A DNA stretch of 52,357 nt from Pseudomonadota bacterium (GCA_022572185.1 JACZWL010000019.1:1-52357), one strand, 5' to 3'; shown: positions 42,882-50,998, numbered from the stretch's first letter. Notes: generated by a model from the sequence alone, not told the origin. Numbers and translations: made by a program.

Positions 42882-43238
42882 TTATGTCTGGAGGCCTCTT
42901 TTTTCTTGATTGATTCCGAGTCGATACGAATCGATGATGCCGATAATCCAGCATGCGACGACAACAAACGTAGCAATATTCAATATTGATCCTTCCGCAC
43001 CAGCAGTGGATTTCGAAACCAGTTCTGTAATGGCCCCTGCTTCAAGAGGAATCTCACCACTATTAATTTTGTCGACAATGGCCAAGGCTTGCTTTACTGC
43101 TTTTGTGACAATCACTGTCAGGGCGATCAGGGCGGACAGCATCAAAATCGAGCCACGTAGATATTGCTTCAAGGCCATGTGACCAACGCCTGGAAATATA
43201 AGGCCGGATAGAAGCGCAGCTTTCGTCGATCTCTTCAT
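42882..43238 (-). CDS. Small membrane protein downstream of the solute-binding protein
   Basis: The 118-residue product (MKRSTKAALLSGLIFPGVGH onward) has two membrane segments, at about 26-48 (GSILMLSALIALTVIVTKAV) and about 86-106 (ILNIATFVVVACWIIGIIDS), with the N-terminal KAALLSGLIFPGVGHMALKQ pattern of TM2/DUF5683-like proteins. The tail is basic. The start at 43238 gives this pattern at the N-terminus; the longer frame overlaps the upstream gene. It lies 20 bp after the solute-binding protein gene and is probably cotranscribed with it. Its function is unknown. Confidence 0.6.
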   Translation of the reverse strand: MKRSTKAALLSGLIFPGVGHMALKQYLRGSILMLSALIALTVIVTKAVKQALAIVDKINSGEIPLEAGAITELVSKSTAGAEGSILNIATFVVVACWIIGIIDSYRLGINQEKRGLQT

Positions 43239-43258
43239 CAGAATTTTCTCGGTAAAGT

Positions 43259-44134
43259 CTATTCCGGAAGGGTGTTGAGCTGATACATCGCGACAAGAAT
43301 CGGTGACGGGCGAATACCGATGCGACCAATCCACTTGTTGAATATTGGAATGTGTTGTCCGCTACGATATAGCTGCGTTATGGCCCTGTTGGCAACGAGC
43401 CGAAAATCGGCATCATTTCGTCGTACCACAAGTGCATAAGGTTCGTAGGAAAAAGTCTCATCCACAAGCGAGTATTGCTTTGGATAGAGCGCCTCGATAA
43501 CCTGGCCAATCAATACGATTTGATCCGAAGCAAATGCCTCGATATCGCCCCGGTTCAGTTGCTTCATGCCCTCCTTCCGGTCACGGACGATGACAAGCTC
43601 GGCATCGATCAGGTTTTGCTGCAAGTGATTCCGGAGCTGCTCGACCGTGGTTGTGTCTTTTACGACCCCAACCTTCTTGCCGGACAGATCGGACATGTCA
43701 TGGATCCCATTCTTGGCAAGTGACAGCACACTCCCGCCGGTCACGAATGTCGGCAGGGTGAAGTCAACTTTCTCCTGGCGTGACAAAGTGACCGTCGTTG
43801 AGCCGCATTCGATGTCAATCTTGCCAGTGACGACCGCCGATATGCGTTCGTCTGACGTAACAGGTACGAATTTTGTTGCGATATCCTCTTTGCCGAGATG
43901 GGCCTTGACAGCAGCCGCAATGCGTCGGCACAGATCTACCGAATATCCGGATGGCTGGCCATCTGCGTTTTCATAGGACAATGGGCTCGCGTCAATACGA
44001 TAGCCGATCACGAATTCGCCGGTTCTTGCAATTTTCTCCAGCGTCCCTTCTGCATCTCGGGCTAGCAGGTCGGAGCCGGGCAAAAACAGGATTGCGGCAA
44101 GCAGGAATATGGCGGCGCAGGAGTTGTGCTTCAT
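43259..44134 (-). CDS. Family 3 extracellular solute-binding protein
   Basis: The 291-residue product has a Sec signal (MKHNSCAAIFLLAAILFLPG region) and the periplasmic amino-acid-binding fold: ARTGEFVIGYRIDASPLSYE, GYSVDLCRRIAAAVK, ISAVVTGKIDIECGSTTVTL and SRQEKVDFTLPTFVTGGSVL, then SGKKVGVVKDTTTVEQLRNH in the second lobe. Such proteins feed ABC importers of polar amino acids (glutamate/aspartate-like), but no permease or ATPase gene is next to it. It could serve a transporter encoded elsewhere or act as a sensor or enzyme-like orphan. A small membrane protein gene follows by 20 bp. Confidence 0.85.
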   Translation of the reverse strand: MKHNSCAAIFLLAAILFLPGSDLLARDAEGTLEKIARTGEFVIGYRIDASPLSYENADGQPSGYSVDLCRRIAAAVKAHLGKEDIATKFVPVTSDERISAVVTGKIDIECGSTTVTLSRQEKVDFTLPTFVTGGSVLSLAKNGIHDMSDLSGKKVGVVKDTTTVEQLRNHLQQNLIDAELVIVRDRKEGMKQLNRGDIEAFASDQIVLIGQVIEALYPKQYSLVDETFSYEPYALVVRRNDADFRLVANRAITQLYRSGQHIPIFNKWIGRIGIRPSPILVAMYQLNTLPE

Positions 44135-44476
44135 TGTTATGCTCCATGTTGCGGAAAGTAGAGGTTATCAATAAGCAGACACAAGCACTAGAACGAATAG
44201 TTCTGCGGTGTCATCGATGGCCTTCGGCCTGCCGGTCTGCTCCAACTCCGTGTTCGAGTCGCTGCTGCTATTCGGCGTCATCGAAATTGCCCCTGGACCC
44301 GGCGATGAGACCGTCGGCGTCAATCTTCTAATCTTCGTAAGCGCTGAACGGTACAGCATCCGTTGCGCGTTTACTGGAAGCAGCCAGCCGTTGTAGGCTC
44401 AGCTCAGAGGCCGCCACCACACCAGGGCATTCCTCCGCGATTGCATGGTCCCTCGAATCAACGCAACATGTGAACC
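44135..44476. other. Intergenic gap without recognised content
   Basis: This divergent gap lies between the solute-binding protein and the NAD(P)HX epimerase genes. It must hold both promoters. I see no supported gene; a minus-strand open stretch at 44168-44359 has no family likeness and no ribosome-binding site. Confidence 0.4.
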
Positions 44477-45229
44477 ATGTCCCTACGATACTTCACTGAT
44501 GCCGGCATCGAAGTACCCGCCGTGACCACTGAGCAGATGATCGAGGTGGATCGGGTGGCTATCGAGGACACCGGGCCCAATCTCCTGCAGATGATGGAGA
44601 ATGCCGGGCGGAACCTGGCGCTGCAGGCTATCGCCAGTCTGGGCGAGACCTGGCGCGGGGCGAACATCGTCGTACTGGCTGGAAACGGTGGCAACGGTGG
44701 GGGAGGCATCTGCGGCGCACGGCACCTGGCGAACCGTGGCGCCCAGGTACGCCTCTGTCTGGTATCGCCTGACCGCCTCGGCGCAGCGGGCATGTGGCAA
44801 CGGCATATCTTGCAGTCCACCCCCGCCCGGGAAGTCGATATGCATGCGCTCACCAGCACAAACGAGCCGGTTGATATCATTCTTGACGCCCTGATCGGCT
44901 ACAGCTTGCAGCAAGCGCCCCGGGGGAACGCGCTTCGTCTCATTCAATGGGCAAATGGCACGGGCGCAGCAATTCTCGCCCTGGATATTCCCTCTGGTGT
45001 GAATGCCACCACCGGCGAGACGCCGGGCGAGTACATAAAAGCCCGCTGGACCCTGACTCTGGCTCTGCCCAAGACAGGCCTGCTGCCTGAGCATACGGGA
45101 GACCTGATCCTGGCCGACATCGGGATTCCGCCGGGCGCCTACGCAGGGGAAACCCTGAAGCTGCCGTACACACCACCATTTGGAGACCGATTTCTGGTTC
45201 CCTTACTGCCACGGAGTCAACAAGAATGA
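44477..45229 (+). CDS. NAD(P)H-hydrate epimerase, stand-alone
   Basis: The 250-residue product is the YjeF N-terminal (NAXE) domain alone: VTTEQMIEVDRVAIEDTGPN, LLQMMENAGRNLALQAIA, IVVLAGNGGNGGGGICGARH, LANRGAQV, DIILDALIGYSLQQAPRG, and ILALDIPSGVNATTGETPGE. It interconverts the R and S forms of damaged NAD(P)H hydrate so that the dehydratase can repair it. In most bacteria the epimerase is fused to the ADP-dependent dehydratase (Nnr); that half is missing here and must be elsewhere or absent. Its stop overlaps the start of an exported D-2-hydroxyacid dehydrogenase gene (ATGA), a striking pairing. Confidence 0.85.
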   Translation: MSLRYFTDAGIEVPAVTTEQMIEVDRVAIEDTGPNLLQMMENAGRNLALQAIASLGETWRGANIVVLAGNGGNGGGGICGARHLANRGAQVRLCLVSPDRLGAAGMWQRHILQSTPAREVDMHALTSTNEPVDIILDALIGYSLQQAPRGNALRLIQWANGTGAAILALDIPSGVNATTGETPGEYIKARWTLTLALPKTGLLPEHTGDLILADIGIPPGAYAGETLKLPYTPPFGDRFLVPLLPRSQQE

Positions 45230-46368
45230 ATAAAGTCGTGTGTGCATCTGCCTGGCTTGTAACATTGCTTGGGTGTGGCCTGACGGTCGCCAGCAATAGC
45301 GCGAATGCTCAGCAGGCAGATCCTGCCGCTATAGAACTCATCGATAGTCTCTCATTACGGGAATCGCCCGAGCCGATTCGCAATCATCCACGCTGGGCCA
45401 AGCCAAGGAAGGTGGTTGTTGCGTACCGTTCCACTCTGGGGGGCTCGGAAGCAGAATTCCTGGCCGGCATCGAAGCGGTGGCAGGTGACGCCGAGGTGGT
45501 TTTGTTCGAGCCATTTGACCCGGATCTGGATTTGATTGCCGATGCTGACGTTTTCATCGGTTTCTGCAGTCCGCAGATCTTGAATCAACTCAAGAATTTG
45601 CGCTGGATACACACTTATCTGGTCGGCGTCGATCGCTGCCTCAGTGACCCCGGTGTCCGCAAAATGGACTTCATCATGAGTAACAACCAGCGGGTCTCCG
45701 GTCCCAGCATCGCAGAATTGGCAATTGCAATGACCTTGATGCTGTCCAGGAAACTCCACTATTACCAGGAGCAACAGAGTCAGCAACGCTGGGCCCGCGA
45801 TGCAGAACTCAGCACCGATCTCTCTGGCAAGACGCTGTTGATTCTCGGGCTGGGCGGCATCGGCACCGAAACAGCCCGCCGTGCATCGGCGCTCGGTATG
45901 CGCGTGATCGCCACGCGAAATTCGAGCCGTGAGGGACCCGAGTTCGTTGACAAAGTCGGCTTGTCGGACGAGATGTACGAGTTCGCAGGCGAAGCCGATT
46001 TCGTCGTCAATACACTGCCATTGACAAAGAAAACGAACGGCTTGATCGACAGCAGGTTTTTCGATGCGCTGAGACCCGGTGCGTACTACATCAACGTAGG
46101 GCGGGGCAAAACAACCGTCACCGACGCTCTGGTCGCCGCACTGAATGATGGTACTCTCGCCGGCGCGGGACTGGATGTAACGGATCCGGAGCCATTGCCG
46201 TCAGGCCATCCGTTGTGGGTCGCCAAAAACGTTGTGATTACACCCCACATCGCGGGCCGCAATTTCGATTCAGTCCAGCGAACGCTGATCATCGCCAGGG
46301 AAAACCTGCGCCGATACGTTCGGGGCGAAAAGCTATTGAGCGTTGTCGATGTAGAACGCGGCTATTGA
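45226..46368 (+). CDS. D-2-hydroxyacid dehydrogenase with an export signal
   Basis: The 380-residue product begins with a signal sequence (MNKVVCASAWLVTLLGCGLT through SNSANA before QQADP). The LLGC might even be a lipobox. The rest is a complete D-2-hydroxyacid dehydrogenase: LLILGLGGIGTETARRASAL (Rossmann GxGxxG), YYINVGRGKTTVTDALVAAL (catalytic Arg region), GLDVTDPEPLPSGHPLW (Glu) and VITPHIAGRN (catalytic His). These NAD(P)-dependent enzymes reduce 2-oxoacids and are normally cytoplasmic. It is translationally coupled to the NAD(P)HX epimerase gene. The substrate is not evident. Confidence 0.85.
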   Translation: MNKVVCASAWLVTLLGCGLTVASNSANAQQADPAAIELIDSLSLRESPEPIRNHPRWAKPRKVVVAYRSTLGGSEAEFLAGIEAVAGDAEVVLFEPFDPDLDLIADADVFIGFCSPQILNQLKNLRWIHTYLVGVDRCLSDPGVRKMDFIMSNNQRVSGPSIAELAIAMTLMLSRKLHYYQEQQSQQRWARDAELSTDLSGKTLLILGLGGIGTETARRASALGMRVIATRNSSREGPEFVDKVGLSDEMYEFAGEADFVVNTLPLTKKTNGLIDSRFFDALRPGAYYINVGRGKTTVTDALVAALNDGTLAGAGLDVTDPEPLPSGHPLWVAKNVVITPHIAGRNFDSVQRTLIIARENLRRYVRGEKLLSVVDVERGY

Positions 46369-46423
46369 TCGAAATACGTTACAGTTAGTTATCTCGCAAT
46401 TTGCAGAGAAACTGAACAGGCTT

Positions 46424-46438
46424 CCGTGGGAGCCACGG
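46424..46438. terminator. Hairpin between converging genes
   Basis: CCGTGG-GAG-CCACGG forms a perfect 6-bp hairpin in the gap between the hydroxyacid dehydrogenase (+) and peroxiredoxin (-) genes. No long T-run follows on either strand, so it is only a possible bidirectional terminator. Confidence 0.35.
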
Positions 46439-46547
46439 AGCTAATCGAGGCGCATAAGAACGGTGCGGCAGGGTGCCCGCATCGCGGCGACGATTCGGGG
46501 CCTGCCGGCAATCTGTCAGCCGGGCTTTCTTACTTTCTGTCCGAAGC

Positions 46548-47207
46548 CTATTGCGGCGGCGGTACGTATCTGATGTATGGTTTGGGTGATTTCCAGCCAT
46601 CCGGATAACGTTTTCTGGCTTCTTCGTCCGAAACCGCAGGCACGATGATTACATCCTCGCCCTGTTTCCAGTTGACCGGCGTTGCAACCTGATGCAGTGC
46701 CGTCAGCTGATTAGAGTCAATAAGTCGCAGGATCTCATCAAAGTTTCTGCCGCTACTCATCGGGTAAATCAGCATGGCCTTGATTTTCTTGTCCGGCCCG
46801 ATCAGGAACACCGACCGCACGGTTGCATTATCGGCTGCTGTTCTGCCTTCGGCAACATCGCCCGCATCGTCGGGCAACATGTCGTACAGTTTGGCTATGG
46901 CCAGGTCAGTATCGCCGATCAACGGGTAAGTGACCTTATGCCCCTGTGTCTCCTCGATATCCTTGAGCCATAACTCGTGATCTTTAACCGAGTCGACGCT
47001 CAGACCGATGATCTTGCAATTGCGTTTTTCGAACTCGGATTTCAGACCGGCCAGGTAGCCAAGTTCGGTCGTACAAACCGGCGTGAAGTCTTTCGGGTGT
47101 GAGAACAACATGGCCCAACCGTCACCAATCCACTCATGGAAATGGATGGTCCCTTCCGTGGTTTCGGCCGTGAAATCAGGTGCCTCGGAATTGATTCTTA
47201 ATGACAT
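46548..47207 (-). CDS. 1-Cys peroxiredoxin (Prx6 type)
   Basis: The 219-residue product (MSLRINSEAPDFTAETTEGT onward) has the peroxidatic Cys45 in FSHPKDFTPVCTTELGYLAG. The Prx6-type C-terminal extension reads YPMSSGRNFDEILRLIDSNQ, LTALHQVATPVNWKQGEDVI and PDGWKSPKPYIRYVPPP. It reduces hydrogen and organic peroxides in the cytoplasm, with an external reductant resolving the Cys. GGAGGG 7-13 bp upstream of ATG 47207 supports the start over the longer frame. It lies 41 bp downstream of bactofilin 2 on the same strand, so the two may be cotranscribed. Confidence 0.93.
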   Translation of the reverse strand: MSLRINSEAPDFTAETTEGTIHFHEWIGDGWAMLFSHPKDFTPVCTTELGYLAGLKSEFEKRNCKIIGLSVDSVKDHELWLKDIEETQGHKVTYPLIGDTDLAIAKLYDMLPDDAGDVAEGRTAADNATVRSVFLIGPDKKIKAMLIYPMSSGRNFDEILRLIDSNQLTALHQVATPVNWKQGEDVIIVPAVSDEEARKRYPDGWKSPKPYIRYVPPPQ

Positions 47208-47248
47208 GACGTCCCTCCGTTGGTTACTTCTACTACGAACTGCCCATT

Positions 47249-47758
47249 TCAAACTGCAGTGGGGTGCATCGCCACGGATAAACTGGTCCTTGGCCCCATA
47301 TACATGGTGCCGTTGAATCGCGCACCATCATCCATCATGATGCGAGGGCAGAATATGTTTCCATTGACTTCCGACCCTTCAGTCAAGCGCACAAAGACAT
47401 CACCATGGATGTCTCCATCGACTCGCCCCTCAATCGTGACGGAACTGGCGTGTATGAGGGCGTTGACTCGTCCCTGTTTGCCCACGGTGAGATTTTTCTT
47501 ATGATGAGCAATCGTGCCTTCGACCTTGCCTTGTATCAGTATCTCCTCGTCTGCCGAAAGCTCTCCCCTAAATACCAGCGTTGATCCGAATACAGATATG
47601 TTCTGCGGCTGTACCCGCGGGATGTCTTTATTTTTTGAGATCGCTACCGGTGATTTCTCGTTATCGCTGCCAATAGGTTTCACGAATGTGGGATTATTTT
47701 CATCCTCTAACGGCACGGACGCCGATGCAGTTTCTCTGTATTCAGGTTTCTTTAACAT
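47249..47758 (-). CDS. Bactofilin 2
   Basis: The 169-residue product (MLKKPEYRETASASVPLEDE onward) has the bactofilin core: ISVFGSTLVFRGELSADEEI, LIQGKVEGTIAHHKKNLTVG, VNALIHASSVTIEGRVDGDI and GNIFCPRIMMDDGARFNGTM. It is more divergent than bactofilins 1 and 3, with a different charged N-terminal tail and a shorter C-terminal tail. The start has GGAGAG upstream on the minus strand. The peroxiredoxin gene follows by 41 bp. The 14-bp box at 47841-47854 lies about 83 bp upstream. Confidence 0.88.
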   Translation of the reverse strand: MLKKPEYRETASASVPLEDENNPTFVKPIGSDNEKSPVAISKNKDIPRVQPQNISVFGSTLVFRGELSADEEILIQGKVEGTIAHHKKNLTVGKQGRVNALIHASSVTIEGRVDGDIHGDVFVRLTEGSEVNGNIFCPRIMMDDGARFNGTMYMGPRTSLSVAMHPTAV

Positions 47759-47840
47759 TGAATTACTCTCCGGTTCGCATGCGTATCCGCGGACGTTCTT
47801 CTTGCGACGCGAGCCCGTGTGTGACCCGCGCTACAGAGGA

Positions 47841-47854
47841 GAGTACTCCAGATC
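47841..47854 (-). promoter_or_regulatory. Bactofilin upstream box, copy 2
   Basis: On the minus strand it reads GATCTGGAGTACTC, 83-96 bp upstream of bactofilin 2. It differs from copy 3 at one position only. The gap here (47759-48072) is divergent with the secreted-protein gene at 48073. Confidence 0.5.
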
Positions 47855-48072
47855 CCAGCTGATGGCACGCTCAGCCGGTACCCGGACCACTTTCATGGAC
47901 CCGTTTCTAGAATTGACATGAGAAAGTCCTTGTAAGGTACGTGACAACCTCCGTATTGAAAGTGATCGCCGTTGTTTCGCTTGCGATCCAGAACATCCAC
48001 AGGCCAGGTCCAGACAACGCATGCACCTTGTTATACTTTGGGAACTGTTGTTACTTGCTTCGGGTGAGCGAT

Positions 48073-48525
48073 ATGAACGATAAATTCCTGGCCGTGCTGC
48101 TGGCGGCAATGCTACCGAGCCTTTCATTTGGACAAGGCGCTCAGAGCTATCACTGCTCCTACGGGGAGCTGCAAAGGCGTGTTGAAATCCTCTACGAAAC
48201 GGGTGTGACGGTTCCTTGTGAGGTGCACTACTACAAAGATACCGAAGCACCTGGTGAACGTCAGGTGCTCTGGCGGGCCTTGAACGAAACAGGCTATTGT
48301 GAAAGGAAAACCGAAGAGTTTATTGCCAGGCTCCGGGATATGGGTTGGCAGTGCGAGCAGGGGAGTAGTGCGGGACAGGTCGCTGAGCCGGAGCAGGTGG
48401 ATGATTCAGGGCAGGACGCCGAACCGGCGCAGGCGGATGATTCAGATCAGGACGCTGAACCAGCACAGGACGATGACACAGAGGCCCTGATACCAGGCGA
48501 AGAGGATGAGTCGACCGGGGAATAA
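48073..48525 (+). CDS. Secreted protein with an acidic repeat tail
   Basis: The 150-residue product has a Sec signal (MNDKFLAVLLAAMLPSLSFG). Its small domain has four cysteines (YHCSYGELQRRVEILYETGV, TVPCEVHYYKD, TGYCERKTEEFIARLRDMGW, QCEQG), and its tail repeats a 12-residue acidic unit (EPEQVDDSGQDA, EPAQADDSDQDA, EPAQDDDTEA). The four Cys suggest two disulfides. The DNA of the tail repeats with a 36-bp period. A GTGAGCGAT stretch precedes the start. I do not recognise a named family; it is a probable periplasmic protein. Confidence 0.65.
   Translation: MNDKFLAVLLAAMLPSLSFGQGAQSYHCSYGELQRRVEILYETGVTVPCEVHYYKDTEAPGERQVLWRALNETGYCERKTEEFIARLRDMGWQCEQGSSAGQVAEPEQVDDSGQDAEPAQADDSDQDAEPAQDDDTEALIPGEEDESTGE
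48391..48487 (+). repeat. 36-bp tandem repeat inside the secreted-protein gene
   Basis: About two and a half copies of a 36-bp unit (GAGCAGGTGGATGATTCAGG-type start, then CAGGACGC and GAACC) encode the acidic EPAQxDDSxQDA repeats. Copies differ by a few substitutions; copy number may vary between strains. Confidence 0.55.
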
Positions 48526-48590
48526 CAGCGCCGCGTGTCGGCACGGTCTTCTGTCGTCTGACAGACGGAACATGAAAGCGGCGTGATTGA

Positions 48591-49274
48591 TCAGCGACGC
48601 AAAATCGCCCACCACCTGGCTATGTTGAGAAGGCTCATCAGTGATGCTGACACATAGGTGTAGGCGGCCGCTTTCAGGATGTGCCTTGCGTGTCTTCGGT
48701 CTGTTTGTTTCAGGATATTGTCGTTCTCGAGGAGCGGTAGTGCCCGATTGAAGCTTGCATCGAACTCCGTGGGCAAGGTCACCAGATGTACCAGAGTTGA
48801 GCTGCCGAGCGTCAACAGGCCACCCAGGAACATCAATATGCCGAGACCCGGTATGCGGGTGAGGGCGCCGATGAAGGGCGATACCATCAGTATTCCGGCG
48901 CCCAGTCTTTCGACATTTCGCATGCCCTTGACCAGGCGAGTTCTGAGTTTCAGGGGGCCGAAACCATCACGGTCCTGTAAGGCATGACCGACTTCGTGTG
49001 CCGCGACCGTAATTGCCGTTAACGATCGTCCGTCGAACTTGTCCGGGGTCAGGCGCACGACCTTTCCGACGGGATCATAATGGTCGCCTTCCTTGGTTTG
49101 TTCGACCTTGACGTTCTCGAGACCGTTCTTGTTCAGCAGGTGGCGTGCAAGCTGGGCGCCGGTACCGGAGTAGCGGTCGTCGGGCTCGGAATATTTCGCC
49201 AGTACCCGCTGCACCCAGATGCCGGGGCCAAAGACAATCGTGAGAACAATGAGACCAAAGATGAGGAGGTGCAT
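48591..49274 (-). CDS. Membrane zinc metallopeptidase (YugP-like, Zn_peptidase_2)
   Basis: The 227-residue product has an N-terminal membrane segment (LLIFGLIVLTIVFGPGIWVQ), then the zinc site HEVGH at 93-97 (AITVAAHEVGHALQDRDGFG), two central membrane segments (GAGILMVSPFIGALTRIPG and ILMFLGGLLTLGSS), and the third-ligand region LPTEFDASFNRALPLLE. This matches the neutral zinc metallopeptidase family known from B. subtilis YugP. Substrates are unknown. ATG 49274 was chosen because it starts the TM helix; the longer frame lacks likeness. It lies 130 bp downstream of bactofilin 3 on the same strand, which may localise it. Confidence 0.85.
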   Translation of the reverse strand: MHLLIFGLIVLTIVFGPGIWVQRVLAKYSEPDDRYSGTGAQLARHLLNKNGLENVKVEQTKEGDHYDPVGKVVRLTPDKFDGRSLTAITVAAHEVGHALQDRDGFGPLKLRTRLVKGMRNVERLGAGILMVSPFIGALTRIPGLGILMFLGGLLTLGSSTLVHLVTLPTEFDASFNRALPLLENDNILKQTDRRHARHILKAAAYTYVSASLMSLLNIARWWAILRR

Positions 49275-49403
49275 GGCACCTATTTTACTCGCTTCGCGGC
49301 GCGTCGCTTTCGCGCATCCCTGCGCTCCGCGACATAAGGTCATCCTGACCAGCAAGCCGCTCGAACTGCAGCGAGCCCAGGCGTTGCAGGCAATGTTGTC
49401 CGG

Positions 49404-49877
49404 CTAGGCGGAAACCTTTTCTGCCTGAACGGATTTGGCCTGCACAAGTTCTTTCGGCACCTCGATCTTGGCCGGTTCGCCCATGTCGATTTTGCCTTTG
49501 AATCTCGCTCCGTCCTCCATGACGATACGGGCGCAGAAAATGTTGCCTTTGACATCGGCGCCCTTAGCCAGCGAGACAACGCCTTCGCTGTGGATGTCGC
49601 CGACAAGCTGTCCTTCGATGATGACCGAGCTGGCATGGATGTCTGCCTTGACCCGGCCTTGTTTGCCCACCGTGAGATTCTTCTTGTGATGGGCAATTGT
49701 GCCCTCTATTTGACCTTCAATGATCAGGTCTTCGTCAGCCGACAGCTCGCCTTTGAAAACCAGTGTTGGTCCGATGACGGACACGTTTTTGGACCGTATC
49801 GGCCGCGCCTGCCCGATTCGTGGTGGCGAGGCTATATCCGGCCTGCCGTCATCATCTACCTTCTTGAACATAGCCAT
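49404..49877 (-). CDS. Bactofilin 3
   Basis: The 157-residue product (MAMFKKVDDDGRPDIASPPR onward) has the core VSVIGPTLVFKGELSADEDL, IIEGQIEGTIAHHKKNLTVG, ADIHASSVIIEGQLVGDIHS, GNIFCARIVMEDGARFKGKI and the tail DMGEPAKIEVPKELVQAK. It is very close to bactofilin 1 across the core and also in the tail and upstream DNA (ACGCATGCGGAGG before both starts), indicating a recent duplication. GGAGG 5 bp before ATG 49877 supports this start; 49871 is an alternative. The zinc protease gene follows. Confidence 0.88.
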   Translation of the reverse strand: MAMFKKVDDDGRPDIASPPRIGQARPIRSKNVSVIGPTLVFKGELSADEDLIIEGQIEGTIAHHKKNLTVGKQGRVKADIHASSVIIEGQLVGDIHSEGVVSLAKGADVKGNIFCARIVMEDGARFKGKIDMGEPAKIEVPKELVQAKSVQAEKVSA

Positions 49878-49927
49878 TCCATCCTCCGCATGCGTCCCAG
49901 ATATGGCCCCACCTGCTTGGCTGTGAA

Positions 49928-49941
49928 GAATACTCCAGATC
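49928..49941 (-). promoter_or_regulatory. Bactofilin upstream box, copy 3
   Basis: On the minus strand it reads GATCTGGAGTATTC, 51-64 bp upstream of bactofilin 3. It matches copy 2 at 13 of 14 positions and copy 1 at 12 of 14. Confidence 0.5.
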
Positions 49942-50059
49942 CATGTCGGCCGCACCTGCCCGGGCGCGTAATATATCGGCTGCCCGGTCGGTCATTAATC
50001 CTTGTGGCTGCTTGCGTTTCAGCCAACCACGATCGCGTTCTGATAAGTAGGATTGAGAC

Positions 50060-50929
50060 ATGAGAATTGGCATTATCGTTGCCCTCGTCGCAGGGATTTT
50101 GGTCGCGGCCGTGTTGCTGCTGAACCGCCCCCGCTTGGTCACGATCGATGCGGCTATCCCGGAGAATTTTCCCGCGGATCGATTTTCCCACGATACCCTG
50201 GAGCAATTGCTGCAGACTTATGTGGACGGGGCGGGCAATGTCGATTACGAGCGATGGCAACAGAACACGCCTGATCTGCAACGACTGGAATCTTATCTCG
50301 CCGCAGTCAGCCGCTACAGTCCGGAAGCAACGCCTGAACGATTCAAAACGAAGCAGGATGAACTGGCCTACTGGCTTTATGCCTACAACGCGTATGTCAT
50401 CAAGAGCATTCTGGATCGCTGGCCTTTGGCAAGCGTGACGAATGTCAAGGCGCCGCTCGAGATTGTCAAGGGGCTGGGATTTTTTTATCAACTTCGATTT
50501 GTTTTCGGCGGCAAGGAATACAGCCTGTATGCGGTCGAGAACGATATCATTCGCGCAAGCTATCGCGATGCGCGTATTCACTTCGTGTTGAACTGCGGTA
50601 GCGAGAGTTGTCCGATACTGCGACCGGAGTTACCCAGCGGCACCGAGCTCGAAGCGTATCTACAACAGGCAGCGGTCGATTTTGTCAGCGATCGGCGAAA
50701 CGTATCCATCGATCACGACAAAAAGGAAATTGTATTGTCCGCGATTTTCAAATGGTTCAGAAAAGATTTTATTAACGATCTGAGGCGGCGCGGCTTGTCA
50801 TCCGATCGTGGACTGATCGACTACGTCGCGAGCGTAGCGCCGGCAAGCCTAAGAGATGAGTTGATCAACACAAACGATTACGAGATTGTCTTTACCGACT
50901 ACGACTGGGCGGTCAACAAGACAAAGTAG
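50060..50929 (+). CDS. DUF547 protein with N-terminal membrane anchor
   Basis: The 289-residue product has one N-terminal hydrophobic segment (IGIIVALVAGILVAAVLLL) and a DUF547 domain: GAGNVDYERWQ, QDELAYWLYAYNAYVIKSIL, YSLYAVENDIIRASYRDARI, HFVLNCGSESCPILRPELPS, then the LSAIFKWFRKDF and VRRR-like NDLRRRG end. The conserved Asn-Ala-Tyr, His, and CxxxSCP residues suggest a papain-like or transglutaminase-like fold; activity is unproven in bacteria. It would face the periplasm. GTAGGATTGAGAC precedes the ATG. It is divergent from bactofilin 3. Confidence 0.85.
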   Translation: MRIGIIVALVAGILVAAVLLLNRPRLVTIDAAIPENFPADRFSHDTLEQLLQTYVDGAGNVDYERWQQNTPDLQRLESYLAAVSRYSPEATPERFKTKQDELAYWLYAYNAYVIKSILDRWPLASVTNVKAPLEIVKGLGFFYQLRFVFGGKEYSLYAVENDIIRASYRDARIHFVLNCGSESCPILRPELPSGTELEAYLQQAAVDFVSDRRNVSIDHDKKEIVLSAIFKWFRKDFINDLRRRGLSSDRGLIDYVASVAPASLRDELINTNDYEIVFTDYDWAVNKTK

Positions 50930-50998
50930 GCCGAAATATTTAGCCAATCTTGCCTGTCAGGACGGGCGAATCAATATCGTGTTGGCGCTTACTTACAA

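Noticed and set aside
42788-42976. A 62-codon minus-strand open frame
   Set aside because: It overlaps the small membrane-protein gene in another frame, has no ribosome-binding site and no family likeness.
44168-44359. A 63-codon minus-strand open frame in the gap before the epimerase gene
   Set aside because: No signal, domain or ribosome-binding site; composition is not convincing.
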